From Bradyrhizobium sp. AUGA SZCCT0283 (lineage in GTDB: Bacteria; Pseudomonadota; Alphaproteobacteria; Rhizobiales; Xanthobacteraceae), in contig NZ_JAFCLU010000006.1 in NCBI RefSeq assembly GCF_018130385.1, forward strand, positions 186,001-250,000: a stretch of 64,000 bases of DNA, in the 5' to 3' direction. A program made the position numbers and the translations under genes. Every line of letters begins with the position of its first letter. Positions within the stretch are counted from its first letter, which is position 1. Shown piece by piece: positions 51,569 through 60,567 of the stretch. A model generated the notes under the pieces. It made no database searches. It was not told where the DNA came from and saw only the letters and a program-made list of their open reading frames with translations.

Positions 51569-53185
51569 ATGGATTTGACGCGCCTTGAGATCAATCGCCG
51601 CACCGCGCTGCTGACGTCGGCGGCCATCGCGGCCAACGTGATCAATCCAATGCGGGCCTTTGCGCAGGAAACGCCGCGCAAGGGCGGCGTGTTCAACGTC
51701 CATTACGCCGCCGAGCAGCGCCAGCTCAATCCGAGCATTCAGGCTTCCACCGGCGTCTACATCATCGGCGGCAAGATCCAGGAAAACCTCGTCGATCTCG
51801 ACGCCAACGGCCAGCCGGTCGGCGTGCTCGCCGAAAGCTGGGAGGCCTCGCCCGACGGCAAGACCGTGACCTTCAAGCTACGCAAGGGCATCACCTGGCA
51901 CGACGGCAAGCCGTTCACCTCGGCCGACGTCGAATTCACTGCCATGAACATGTGGAAGAAGATCCTCAACTATGGCTCGACGCTGCAGCTGTTTCTGACC
52001 GCGGTCGAAACGCCCGACGCAGAGACCGCGATCTTCAAATACGAGCGGCCGATGCCGCTCAATCTCTTGCTGCGCGCCCTGCCCGACCTCGGCTACATCT
52101 CGGCCAAGCACCTCTATGAGAACGGCGACATCCGCCAGAACCCGACCAATTTATCGCCGGTCGGCACCGGCCCGTTCAAGTTCGTCAAGTATGAGCGGGG
52201 GCAGTACATCATCGCCGACCGCAACGAAAACTACTGGCGCCCCAACGCGCCCTATCTCGATCGCATCGTCTGGCGCGTGATCACCGATCGCTCGGCCGCC
52301 GCGGCGCAGATGGAAGCCGGCGAGCTGCACTACGCGCCGTTCTCCAGCCTGACGATCTCGGATCTGGCGCGGCTTTCCAAGGACAAGCGCTTCATCGTCT
52401 CCACCAAGGGCAATGAAGGCAACGCGCGGACCAACACGCTGGAGTTCAACTTCCGCCGCAAGGAGTTGTCCGACATCAAGGTTCGCCGCGCGATCGCGCA
52501 TGCGATCAACGTGCCGTTCTTCATCGACAATTTTCTCGGAGATTTCGCCAAGCTCGGCACCGGGCCGATCCCCTCGACCTCGACCGATTTCTATCCGGGT
52601 CCGAACACGCCGCAATATCCCTACGACAAGGCCAAGGCAGCCGCGCTGCTTGACGAAGCCGGCTTCAAGCCGGGCCGCGGCGGCACGCGCTTCTCGCTCA
52701 AACTGTTGCCCGCGCCATGGGGCGAGGACATCTCGCTGTGGTCGACCTTCATCCAGCAGTCACTGGGTGAGATCGGCATTCCCGTCGACATCGTGCGCAA
52801 CGACGGCGGCGGCTTCCTCAAGCAGGTCTATGACGAGCACGCCTTCGACCTCGCCACCGGCTGGCATCAGTACCGCAACGATCCCGCCGTCTCGACCACG
52901 GTCTGGTATCGCTCGGGCCAGCCCAAGGGCGCGCCCTGGACCAACCAGTGGGGCTGGGAGGACAAGAATGTCGACAAGACCATCGATGACGCCGCGACCG
53001 AAGTCGACCCCGTGAAGCGCAAGGCGCTGTATGCCCAGTTCGTCAAGGAAGTAAACACGGAGCTGCCGGTCTGGATGCCGATCGAGCAGATCTTCGTCAC
53101 CACGATCACGGCGAAGGCACGCAATCACTCCAACACCCCGCGCTGGGGCTCGACGAGCTGGCACGATCTTTGGCTTTCGACTTAA
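51569..53185 (+). CDS. peptide/opine-type ABC substrate-binding protein (SBP_bac_5)
   Basis: 538 residues. NRRTALLTSAAIAANV is a probable twin-arginine signal, cleaved after AFA. The mature protein has GVLAESWEASPDGKTVTFKL, GITWHDGKPFTSADVEF and PVGTGPFKFVKYERGQ, the family-5 receptor signature of DppA/OppA. The ATG at 51569 follows GGAG and is preferred to one at 51533. First gene of a four-gene importer. Ligand could be a peptide, an opine, or a polyamine-like compound. Confidence 0.9.
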   Translation: MDLTRLEINRRTALLTSAAIAANVINPMRAFAQETPRKGGVFNVHYAAEQRQLNPSIQASTGVYIIGGKIQENLVDLDANGQPVGVLAESWEASPDGKTVTFKLRKGITWHDGKPFTSADVEFTAMNMWKKILNYGSTLQLFLTAVETPDAETAIFKYERPMPLNLLLRALPDLGYISAKHLYENGDIRQNPTNLSPVGTGPFKFVKYERGQYIIADRNENYWRPNAPYLDRIVWRVITDRSAAAAQMEAGELHYAPFSSLTISDLARLSKDKRFIVSTKGNEGNARTNTLEFNFRRKELSDIKVRRAIAHAINVPFFIDNFLGDFAKLGTGPIPSTSTDFYPGPNTPQYPYDKAKAAALLDEAGFKPGRGGTRFSLKLLPAPWGEDISLWSTFIQQSLGEIGIPVDIVRNDGGGFLKQVYDEHAFDLATGWHQYRNDPAVSTTVWYRSGQPKGAPWTNQWGWEDKNVDKTIDDAATEVDPVKRKALYAQFVKEVNTELPVWMPIEQIFVTTITAKARNHSNTPRWGSTSWHDLWLST

Positions 53186-53209
53186 ACCGATATCCGCCAA
53201 GATAGGTTC

Positions 53210-54184
53210 ATGCGCATCCTTGGCCTTGCGGGGCGGCGGCTCGCTGCCTCGATCCCGACCCTTATCCTGATCCTGATCGGCGTGTTCCTGCTGCTGCAGT
53301 TCGCGCCGGGCGACACCGTCGACGCGATGATGGCGCAGATGGGTGGCGGCGATGCCGCGACCGCCAGGGAGCTGCGCAAATTCTACGGGCTCGACCTCTC
53401 GATCCCGACGCAGCTCGGCAATTATCTCTGGCGGCTGGTGCGGCTCGATCTCGGCTTCTCCTCGATCTACGGCAAGCCGGTGGCGTCGGTCATTCTGGAG
53501 CGGCTGCCGCCGACGATCCTTTTGATGACCGCATCGCTGTCCTTTGCATTCTTCTTCGGCCTCGTGTTCGGCGTGATTGCCGCCCGCGGCGTCAACCGCT
53601 GGCCGGACACGCTGATCTCCACCCTTGGCCTGATCTTTTATGCGACGCCGTCGTTCTGGTTCGGACTGATGGCGATCGTGGTGTTCTCGGTATACCTGCA
53701 ATGGCTGCCGCCCGGCGGCTTCGAGGACATCGGCACGGTGCGAACCGGCATCTGGCGCGTGTTCGATATCGCAAGCCATCTGGTGCTGCCGACGCTGACG
53801 CTCGGGCTGATCTTCCTCGCGATTTACCTGCGCATCATGCGCGCCTCGATGCTGGAGGTGCTCAACCTCGATTATGTCCGCACCGCGCGCGCCAAAGGCC
53901 TCGACGAGACCCGCGTGGTGACGCGGCATGTGCTGCGCAATGCGCTGCTGCCGATGGTGACGCTGATCGGGCTGCAGGCCGGCACCATGCTCGGTGGATC
54001 GGTGGTGGTCGAAAGCGTGTTCTCGCTGCCGGGGCTCGGACGGCTTGCGTATGAATCGGTGGTGCAGCGCGACCTCAATACACTGCTCGGCATCGTGTTC
54101 GTCTCGGCGCTGCTGGTGATATCAGTCAACTTCGTGGTCGACCTGATCTATGCGCGGCTCGATCCGCGCATCACGGCGGGTTGA
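53210..54184 (+). CDS. peptide-type ABC transporter permease (DppB-like)
   Basis: 324 residues with about six spans. RLAASIPTLILILIGVFLLLQ opens it; GDTVDAM and FYGLDLSIPTQ fit the DppB periplasmic loop; the coupling motif is DYVRTARAKGLDETRVVTRH. Start ATG is 24 bases after the receptor stop. Works with the DppC-like permease. Confidence 0.92.
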   Translation: MRILGLAGRRLAASIPTLILILIGVFLLLQFAPGDTVDAMMAQMGGGDAATARELRKFYGLDLSIPTQLGNYLWRLVRLDLGFSSIYGKPVASVILERLPPTILLMTASLSFAFFFGLVFGVIAARGVNRWPDTLISTLGLIFYATPSFWFGLMAIVVFSVYLQWLPPGGFEDIGTVRTGIWRVFDIASHLVLPTLTLGLIFLAIYLRIMRASMLEVLNLDYVRTARAKGLDETRVVTRHVLRNALLPMVTLIGLQAGTMLGGSVVVESVFSLPGLGRLAYESVVQRDLNTLLGIVFVSALLVISVNFVVDLIYARLDPRITAG

Positions 54185-54188
54185 CGCG

Positions 54189-55019
54189 ATGGATGCGGTC
54201 AAGCGCTATTTCAGAAGTCCCGCCGCCGTCGCCGGCCTGATCCTGCTCGTGATCGTGATCGCGATGGCGATCTCGGCCGGCTTTCTCTATCCGCGCGATC
54301 CGCTGGCGCTGGCGGGGCGTCCCCTGATCTGGCCGTTCTCCAATCCGCGCTTCCTGCTCGGCACCGACAATTCCGGCCGCGACATCGCCGCCCAGATTTT
54401 CTACGGCGCACGCATTTCGCTTCTGATCGGCGGCGTCGCCACCGCCATTGCGATCCTGATCGGCATCCTCGTCGGCGCCTTCGCCGGCTATTATGGCGGC
54501 TGGGTCGACAATGTCTTGATGCGGATCACCGAGGCGTTCCAGACCTTGCCGAACTTCGTGCTGCTGCTGGTGCTGGTTGCGGTGTTTGGTTCGACCTTGA
54601 CCACCGTCACCATCGCGGTCGGCGTGGTGTCATGGCCGGCGCCGGCGCGGCTGACCCGCGCCGAGTTCCTGTCGCTGCGCAACCGCGAGTTCGTCCAGGC
54701 CGGACGGACGCTCGGCATGAAAAACATCCAGCTCATCTTTGGCGAGATCCTGCCCAATGCGCTGCCGCCGGTGATCGTCTATGCCAGCGTGGTGATGGCC
54801 GTCGCAATCCTGCTGGAAAGCGCGCTCGCCTTCCTGCGGCTGTCGGACCCTAATGTGGCGTCGTGGGGCAACCTGATCGGCCTCGGCCGCGACGTGCTGC
54901 GGGTGCAGTGGTACGTCTCGGCGATTCCCGGGATTGCTATCCTCGTCACTGTGCTGGCGGTATCGCTGGTCGGCCAGGGCCTCAACGACGCGCTCAATCC
55001 GAGGCTGAAGGGCCGATGA
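54189..55019 (+). CDS. peptide-type ABC transporter permease (DppC-like)
   Basis: 276 residues, MDAVKRYFRSPAAVAGLILL onwards; LLGTDNSGRDIAAQIFYGAR is the DppC motif and EFVQAGRTLGMKNIQLIFGE the coupling loop. The ATG lies four bases after the dppB-type stop. The stop overlaps the ATPase start (ATGA). Confidence 0.92.
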   Translation: MDAVKRYFRSPAAVAGLILLVIVIAMAISAGFLYPRDPLALAGRPLIWPFSNPRFLLGTDNSGRDIAAQIFYGARISLLIGGVATAIAILIGILVGAFAGYYGGWVDNVLMRITEAFQTLPNFVLLLVLVAVFGSTLTTVTIAVGVVSWPAPARLTRAEFLSLRNREFVQAGRTLGMKNIQLIFGEILPNALPPVIVYASVVMAVAILLESALAFLRLSDPNVASWGNLIGLGRDVLRVQWYVSAIPGIAILVTVLAVSLVGQGLNDALNPRLKGR

Positions 55020-56647
55020 GCGAGACCGAAGCCATCCTCTCGCTCGATCGCCTGAGCGTCCGCCTGCCTCGCGGCGCAGACCGGACGCATGCGCTGTCGG
55101 ACGTGTCACTGGAAATCGCTTCCAACGAGATCCTCTGCGTGGTCGGCGAATCTGGCTCCGGCAAGTCGATGATGGCCAATGCCGTCATGCGGCTCTTGCC
55201 CAACGAGGTGAAGATCGACGGCGGGCGGGTGATGTTCGAGGGCCGCGATCTCTGCGCGGCCACGCTCGCCGAAATGCGCGAGGTGCGCGGTGCCGGCATT
55301 GCGATGATTTTTCAGGAGCCGATGACGGCGCTCAATCCGCTCCGCACCATCGGCGACCAGATCGCCGAGATGTTTTCGATCCATACTGACTTGTCGAAAG
55401 CCGAGATCGGCGACAAGGTGCTCGCTCTGCTCGCGGACGTCCGCATTCCCGATCCCAAGGTGGCGGCAAGGGCCTATCCGCACGAACTGTCGGGCGGCCA
55501 GCGCCAGCGCGCCATGATCGCGATGGCGCTGGCGCTCGATCCGAAACTGCTGATCGCCGACGAGCCAACCACCGCGCTCGACGTCACCACGCAGGCGCAG
55601 ATCCTCAAGTTGATCCGCGACCTGCAGCAGCGCCGCAAGACCGCCGTCATGTTCATCACCCATGATTTCGGGGTGGTGGCCGAGATCGCCGACCGTGTCG
55701 TGGTGATGCAGCACGGCGTCATCGTCGAACAGGGCACAGCCCGCGCCGTCCTGCACCACCCGCAGCACGCCTACACAAAGCAGCTCATCGCCGCCGTGCC
55801 GCCGCTGAAAGCGCCGCCGCCGCGCGCGCTTGCAAGCGACAACATCCTGACGATCACGGACGTCTCGAAGACCTATCGCACCGGCGGCTTTCTCGGGCGC
55901 GGCGCCCGTGTCACGCCGGCCGTTCGGAACGTGTCGTTCAACCTGCCGCGCGGCGCCACGCTCGGCATCGTCGGCGAGTCCGGCTCGGGCAAATCCACAC
56001 TGGCGCGCTGCATCGTGCGGCTGATCGATCCGGACCGCGGGTCCATCGTGCTCGATGGCAACGACTGGGCGAAGATGACGCGCGAAAAAGTGCGCCGCGA
56101 GACGCGCCATATCCAGATGGTGTTTCAGGACCCGTTCGGCTCCCTCAACCCGCGCCGCAAGGCGGCCGAACTGGTGGCGCAGGGCCCGATCGTGCACGGC
56201 ACGCCGCGGCCGCAGGCGATCGCGGACGCGAAGGAACTGTTTTCGCTGGTCGGGCTCGATCCTTCCTCCGCCGACCGCTATCCGCACGAATTCTCCGGCG
56301 GCCAAAGGCAGCGCATCGGCCTCGCCCGCGCACTGGCGCTTAAGCCGGATGTGCTGGTGGCGGACGAGCCGGTGTCGGCGCTCGACGTCTCGGTGCAGGC
56401 GCAGGTGCTGAAGCTGCTTGCGGAATTGCGCGCGAGGCTGGGCCTATCCATTGTGTTCATCACGCATGATCTGCGCGTTGCGGCGCAAATCTGCGACCTC
56501 GTCGCCGTGATGAAGGACGGTGAAGTGGTGGAGTACGGTCTCGCGGGCGAGGTGTTCGGTAATCCGCAGCATCCGTATACGCGCGCGCTGCTCGACTCGA
56601 TCCCCGGCGGGGAGTTTGCCAGGGAGCATGCGACGGAAGCGGTGTAG
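55016..56647 (+). CDS. double ATPase of a peptide-type ABC transporter (DppD-DppF fusion)
   Basis: 543 residues with two complete ABC domains. The first has Walker A GESGSGKSMMAN, signature LSGGQRQRAM and Walker B LLIADEPTTALD; the second starts near residue 280 with Walker A GESGSGKSTLAR, signature FSGGQRQRIGLARAL and ADEPVSALD. DppD- and DppF-like halves are separate in E. coli; here one polypeptide serves both. The last part (GNPQHPYTRALLDSIP) is the usual oligopeptide C-terminal extension. ATG overlaps the previous stop. Confidence 0.93.
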   Translation: MSETEAILSLDRLSVRLPRGADRTHALSDVSLEIASNEILCVVGESGSGKSMMANAVMRLLPNEVKIDGGRVMFEGRDLCAATLAEMREVRGAGIAMIFQEPMTALNPLRTIGDQIAEMFSIHTDLSKAEIGDKVLALLADVRIPDPKVAARAYPHELSGGQRQRAMIAMALALDPKLLIADEPTTALDVTTQAQILKLIRDLQQRRKTAVMFITHDFGVVAEIADRVVVMQHGVIVEQGTARAVLHHPQHAYTKQLIAAVPPLKAPPPRALASDNILTITDVSKTYRTGGFLGRGARVTPAVRNVSFNLPRGATLGIVGESGSGKSTLARCIVRLIDPDRGSIVLDGNDWAKMTREKVRRETRHIQMVFQDPFGSLNPRRKAAELVAQGPIVHGTPRPQAIADAKELFSLVGLDPSSADRYPHEFSGGQRQRIGLARALALKPDVLVADEPVSALDVSVQAQVLKLLAELRARLGLSIVFITHDLRVAAQICDLVAVMKDGEVVEYGLAGEVFGNPQHPYTRALLDSIPGGEFAREHATEAV

Positions 56648-56659
56648 CTGCACTCGCTC

Positions 56660-56690
56660 TCCTCGACCCCGTAAGAGCGGGGCGAGGGAG
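56660..56690. repeat. short hairpin related to the 11.6-kb composite repeat
   Basis: CCTCGACCCCG and CGGGGCGAGG flank TAAGAG; the motif resembles CCCTCTCCCCGT/ACGGGGAGAGGG near 11740. It follows the double-ATPase stop by 13 bases and may end that operon's transcript. Confidence 0.65.
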
Positions 56691-56712
56691 AAGAGGGTCT
56701 CGCCCGCTCGCA

Positions 56713-58017
56713 TCACGCCATCTCCCTCGCATCTCGGCGGCGGTAGACCAGCAGCATCAGCGGGGCCAGCTTGCGCAGGACGCCGTGAGCGACAATCGGT
56801 ACCGGCTCGGTCAACGGCAGCGCCAGCTCGTTTTCCGGCACGCCGCGAACGGCTTTCGCGAGTTCATTGCCGAGCGGGATCGCTAGCGCCACGGCGCGGC
56901 CGTTGCAGCCGGTCCAGCCATAGGCGTTGGGACCGAGCTTATGGATGCGCGGCAGGAAATCCGTGGTCATGCCGACATAGCCGTTCCAGACGTAGTCGAA
57001 GGAGATCTCGCCGATCTGCGGCCACAGCCGCTGCAGCCGCTCGGTGACGCGCGCCTTGATCCGATCGACCTTGTTGCCGGGGCCGATCACCGCGCCGCCG
57101 GTGACGAGACGATTTCGTGCGTCATAGCGCGCGAAATAAAGTTCGCCATGGGTGTCCGACATTGCCTGCCGGCCGGGGATGATGGTCTTGCGGACATTAT
57201 CCGACAGCGGCTGCGTCGCCATCTGCCAGGACAGCACCGGCATCACCTCGCGCGCGATGTCAGGCACCAGCGATTTGGAAAATTCGCCGCTATAGGCGTT
57301 GGTCGCCACCACCAGCGCACGGCCGGAGATTTCGCCCTTGGCCGTCTTCACCACCCAGCGATCGTTGCGGCGCTCGAAACTTTCGGCCGGCGAGCGCGCA
57401 TAGATGCGCGCGCCGAGACCGAGCACGGTGCGCGCGAGACCACGGGCCAGCGCCAGCGGGTTGATGTGGCCGCCGGTCCTGTTCCAGAAGCCGCCGAACC
57501 ATGCATCGGAGCCGAGCATGTCCCGCGTCTGCTCGCGCGAAAGCAGCTCAACGGGCGCACCGAACTTCGACCATTGCCGCACGCGACGTTCGGCGATCTT
57601 GATGCGGCCCGGTGAATGCACGGGTTGAACCCATCCGGCCTGTTCCCCCTCGGCATCGATGCCGTAGCGCCTCGTCACGTCGAAGAGATAAGAAGCGCTG
57701 TCGCGCAGCATGCCGACAAAACGTTCTCCGGCCTCGCCGTGCTTCGCAACAATGTCCTCCGGATCGGGCCGCGACAGTGTCGGGATCACCTGGCCGTTGT
57801 TGCGCCCGGAAGCGCCCCACCCCGGCTCCGCGGCCTCGACGATCGCGACATCGACACCGGCCTCGCGCAGATGCAGCGCGGTGGAAAGGCCGGTGAAGCC
57901 TCCACCGATCACGATCACGTCCGCCTGCTGCGTGCCGGTCAGTTCGGCCAATTCAGGCCCCGATGGCGTCATCGCGGCCCATAGGGACTCGGGCCAGCGG
58001 ATGTTACTCATATTCAT
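56713..58017 (-). CDS. FAD-dependent oxidoreductase of the DAO family
   Basis: 434 residues. FAD-binding VIVIGGGFTGLSTALHLREAG is followed by SGRNNGQVIP (the serine-glycine-arginine motif of PuuB/OrdL-like enzymes), TGGHINPLALARGLA and, near the C-terminus, WNGYVGMTTDFLPRIHKLG and GWTGCNGRAVALAIPLGN. The family oxidises gamma-glutamyl-polyamines, sarcosine-like or other secondary amines to aldehydes. The ATG at 58017 has AGGATACCG upstream. Convergent with the dpp-type operon, which could supply the substrate. Confidence 0.87.
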   Translation of the reverse strand: MNMSNIRWPESLWAAMTPSGPELAELTGTQQADVIVIGGGFTGLSTALHLREAGVDVAIVEAAEPGWGASGRNNGQVIPTLSRPDPEDIVAKHGEAGERFVGMLRDSASYLFDVTRRYGIDAEGEQAGWVQPVHSPGRIKIAERRVRQWSKFGAPVELLSREQTRDMLGSDAWFGGFWNRTGGHINPLALARGLARTVLGLGARIYARSPAESFERRNDRWVVKTAKGEISGRALVVATNAYSGEFSKSLVPDIAREVMPVLSWQMATQPLSDNVRKTIIPGRQAMSDTHGELYFARYDARNRLVTGGAVIGPGNKVDRIKARVTERLQRLWPQIGEISFDYVWNGYVGMTTDFLPRIHKLGPNAYGWTGCNGRAVALAIPLGNELAKAVRGVPENELALPLTEPVPIVAHGVLRKLAPLMLLVYRRRDAREMA

Positions 58018-58091
58018 CGGTATCCTTTCTTGCAGGCGCCTGATCGTTCTGCTTAGTTTAGCCCCCTAACAAGCCCTGAGGAAATAACAGA

Positions 58092-58946
58092 GTGGCACTC
58101 AAAAACGTCATCGGGATCGATCACGCCGTGGTCATGGTGAAGGATCTCGACAAGGCCGCCGAGAACTACAAGCGGCTCGGCTTCACCGTATCGCCGCGCG
58201 GCACCCATAGCGCGCATATGGGATCGGGCAACTACACCATCATGTTCGATCCCGACTATATGGAATTGCTCGGCGTGCTCAGGCCGACGGAACATAACGA
58301 GCCGGCGCGGGCGTTTCTCGAAAAGAACGGTGAAGGCATCGAGCGTATCGCTTTCACCGCGGTGGATTCGGCGCGGGGCGCGGAAGAAATTCTCGCGCGC
58401 GGTTATATCCCTGTTGGCCCCACCGATTTCGAGCGGCCGGTGATGATGCCTGACGGGACCGAATCCGAAGCCAGGTTCCGGACCTTTCAATGGCCGACGG
58501 TGGAAGCGCCGGGCGGCGTGCGCATCTTTGCCTGCCAGCACAAAACGCGCGAGACGGTCTGGATTCCCGAACTGATGAAGCATGCCAACGGTGCGAAGCG
58601 CCTGAAGCAGGTGCTGATCGTCGCGCCGGAGCCGGCCAAGGAGGCCGCGCATATGTCCAAGCTGATCGATCGTGACGTTCGCAACGAGTCCGATGGCGCG
58701 ATCGCGGTGCCCTCAGGTGGAGACCGCGCTGATTTCGTGTTCCTGACCAAGGATCAGCTCGGCAAGCGCTATCCCGGCGTATCGCTGGCGGGCCTGCCCG
58801 AGCGCGGCGGCGCGGGGCTCGTGATCGTGGCCGATATCGCGGCGGCAGAGAAGGCGCTGAGCTCCACCGGCGTCCGCAGCGCAAGCGGCGTGGTCGTGCC
58901 GCCCGCCGCCGGCAACGGCACCCTGCTCGCCTTCGTCAAGGCGTAG
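58092..58946 (+). CDS. VOC-superfamily protein (glyoxalase-like)
   Basis: 284 residues with two vicinal-oxygen-chelate-like modules. IGIDHAVVMVKDLDKAAENYKRLGF holds the first putative ligand histidine, and GNYTIMFDPDYMELLGVL the Glu-bearing strand; the second half (LKQVLIVAPEPAKEAAHMSK) is degenerate. Such proteins act as glyoxalases, dioxygenases or binding proteins. Start is GTG at 58092. The following tetR gene is 38 bases away on the same strand. Exact substrate unknown. Confidence 0.83.
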   Translation: MALKNVIGIDHAVVMVKDLDKAAENYKRLGFTVSPRGTHSAHMGSGNYTIMFDPDYMELLGVLRPTEHNEPARAFLEKNGEGIERIAFTAVDSARGAEEILARGYIPVGPTDFERPVMMPDGTESEARFRTFQWPTVEAPGGVRIFACQHKTRETVWIPELMKHANGAKRLKQVLIVAPEPAKEAAHMSKLIDRDVRNESDGAIAVPSGGDRADFVFLTKDQLGKRYPGVSLAGLPERGGAGLVIVADIAAAEKALSSTGVRSASGVVVPPAAGNGTLLAFVKA

Positions 58947-58984
58947 CCGGCAGCGCCAGCCGCGCTGATCGGGGAAGCCGGAAC

Positions 58985-59596
58985 ATGGCGAAGGGCAGAA
59001 GCGAAGCGGACAGCGATACGGCGGCAACCCGCCGTGGTCGCCCCCGTTCTGCTGAGACCACCAACGCCATTCTGCAAAGCGCCTACACGCTGATGGCGAC
59101 GACGGGTCTCGCCGCCACCAGTATCGATGCGGTTGCGCGGCACTCCAACGTCTCGAAGATGACCATCTACAAATGGTGGCCGTCGCGCGAGGCGCTGCTG
59201 ATCGACGCGTTCCTGAACCACGCCTCGCTGATGCTGCCGCTGCCGACCATCGGCGCGCCGGGGGAACGCCTGAGAAGCCACGCCGCGGCTTATGCGAAGG
59301 CGCTGCTGGGCGAGTTCGGCAGGGTACAGCTCGCGGTGATCTCCGAATGCATCTCGAACACGGGGTCTGCGGAGATTTTCTACGAGCGCTATCTCAGGTA
59401 TCGACGAACCGCCCTGGTCGAACTGATCGCCGCCGGCCAGCAGGACGGAAGCATTGGCGCCGCCGGAACGCCGGAGGACCTGTACGACGCGATCTATGGC
59501 AGCCTGTTCTACCGCTACATCTTCGGAATCAAGCCGATCTCGCCGGCGCAGGCCCGCAATCTCGTCGACACCCTGCTGATGATCAAGAGCCGCTGA
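58985..59596 (+). CDS. TetR/AcrR family regulator
   Basis: 203 residues. RRGRPRSAETTNAILQSAYT, GLAATSIDAVARHSNVSKMT and IYKWWPSREALLIDAFL form the DNA-binding head, with W65-W66 in the recognition loop. The C-terminal half is a TetR_C-like ligand domain (FYRYIFGIKPISP). It is convergent with the desaturase gene, and the stop codons overlap by 14 bases. Likely controls the adjacent minus-strand operon through the inverted repeat at 61607-61621 (inference). Confidence 0.88.
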   Translation: MAKGRSEADSDTAATRRGRPRSAETTNAILQSAYTLMATTGLAATSIDAVARHSNVSKMTIYKWWPSREALLIDAFLNHASLMLPLPTIGAPGERLRSHAAAYAKALLGEFGRVQLAVISECISNTGSAEIFYERYLRYRRTALVELIAAGQQDGSIGAAGTPEDLYDAIYGSLFYRYIFGIKPISPAQARNLVDTLLMIKSR

Positions 59597-60542
59597 CGCC
59601 GCCGGCCGCGTCAGTTCGCGCGCGGCGGAACCACGCCCACGTCTCCCGCGTCACGGCCCGATAGCCCTGCCCCCGGAACACGATCTGATCATCGACGATC
59701 CGGTTCAGCTTCGGCAGCGCATGAAACGGGATCGAAGGATAAGCGTGGTGCTCGACGTGATAGGGCATGTTCCACGCAAACCATCTCATGAGCATGCCGG
59801 TGTAAGTGGTGCGGGTGTTCTGAAAGGCGCTTCGCGTCCGTTCACAGCCGGTGTGTTCGGCGTAGAGATAGGGTCGCAGGAATAGCTGGCCCACAATGAG
59901 AGGAAGGATCCAGACCCAGAGCAGAAGCGTCGACTGAAGCGCAAGCGAGGCCAGCAACAGCGCGATATAGAAAGCGATATAAAGGCGTGCCTCCTTCACG
60001 ACAATGTGGCGCTTGCCTGCCGGGATCCAGGGTGCGGAAGCGTCGCCGGTAAAGGCATGGCGAAGCATCAGTCTTACCCGGAAGCCGACCTGCCGAAGAC
60101 CGGTATAGGCGATTGCGAGTTGCGTATCCGAGGCGGGGATCGGGCCAACCAGCAGTTCTGGATCCCGGTCCGGATCCTGCGTGTAGCGATGGTGGTCCCA
60201 GTGGAACAGGCAATAATATTCGTAAGGCAGTCCGATCGCGAATGAAGACAGATGGCCGAGTGCAAGATTGAGCGCTCGGCTCCGAAACGCGGTCTTGTGG
60301 GCGGTCTCGTGTACCACCATGAACAGGAAGGCTACGAAGTAACCCTGCACGGCGATCAGCGGCAGCGCCCAGGCCATGCCGTAGGTCGAGGACACCAGCC
60401 AGATCAGCGTACCGAAAACGCCGATTGCGCCGTAGTGGCTGACCGCGCGAACGATGCCGGGAAAGTTCGATCGCGCCGATAGCTCGCGGAGCGCGGCCGA
60501 CGTCAGTGGCTTGTCTCCCGTTGCGGTAACTGCAGTGCTCAT
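59583..60542 (-). CDS. membrane fatty acid desaturase
   Basis: 319 residues with about four membrane spans and all three histidine boxes of di-iron membrane desaturases: HETAHKT, HWDHHRYTQD and HVEHH. The N-terminal part is short and lacks a fused cytochrome or ferredoxin. It introduces a double bond or hydroxyl group in an acyl chain or carotenoid-like lipid. The ATG at 60542 follows GGAGG. It is 25 bases behind the MetX-like gene in one operon. Confidence 0.87.
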   Translation of the reverse strand: MSTAVTATGDKPLTSAALRELSARSNFPGIVRAVSHYGAIGVFGTLIWLVSSTYGMAWALPLIAVQGYFVAFLFMVVHETAHKTAFRSRALNLALGHLSSFAIGLPYEYYCLFHWDHHRYTQDPDRDPELLVGPIPASDTQLAIAYTGLRQVGFRVRLMLRHAFTGDASAPWIPAGKRHIVVKEARLYIAFYIALLLASLALQSTLLLWVWILPLIVGQLFLRPYLYAEHTGCERTRSAFQNTRTTYTGMLMRWFAWNMPYHVEHHAYPSIPFHALPKLNRIVDDQIVFRGQGYRAVTRETWAWFRRARTDAAGGVSGS

Positions 60543-60567
60543 GGTCGCAATCGCCTCCAGGATGATT

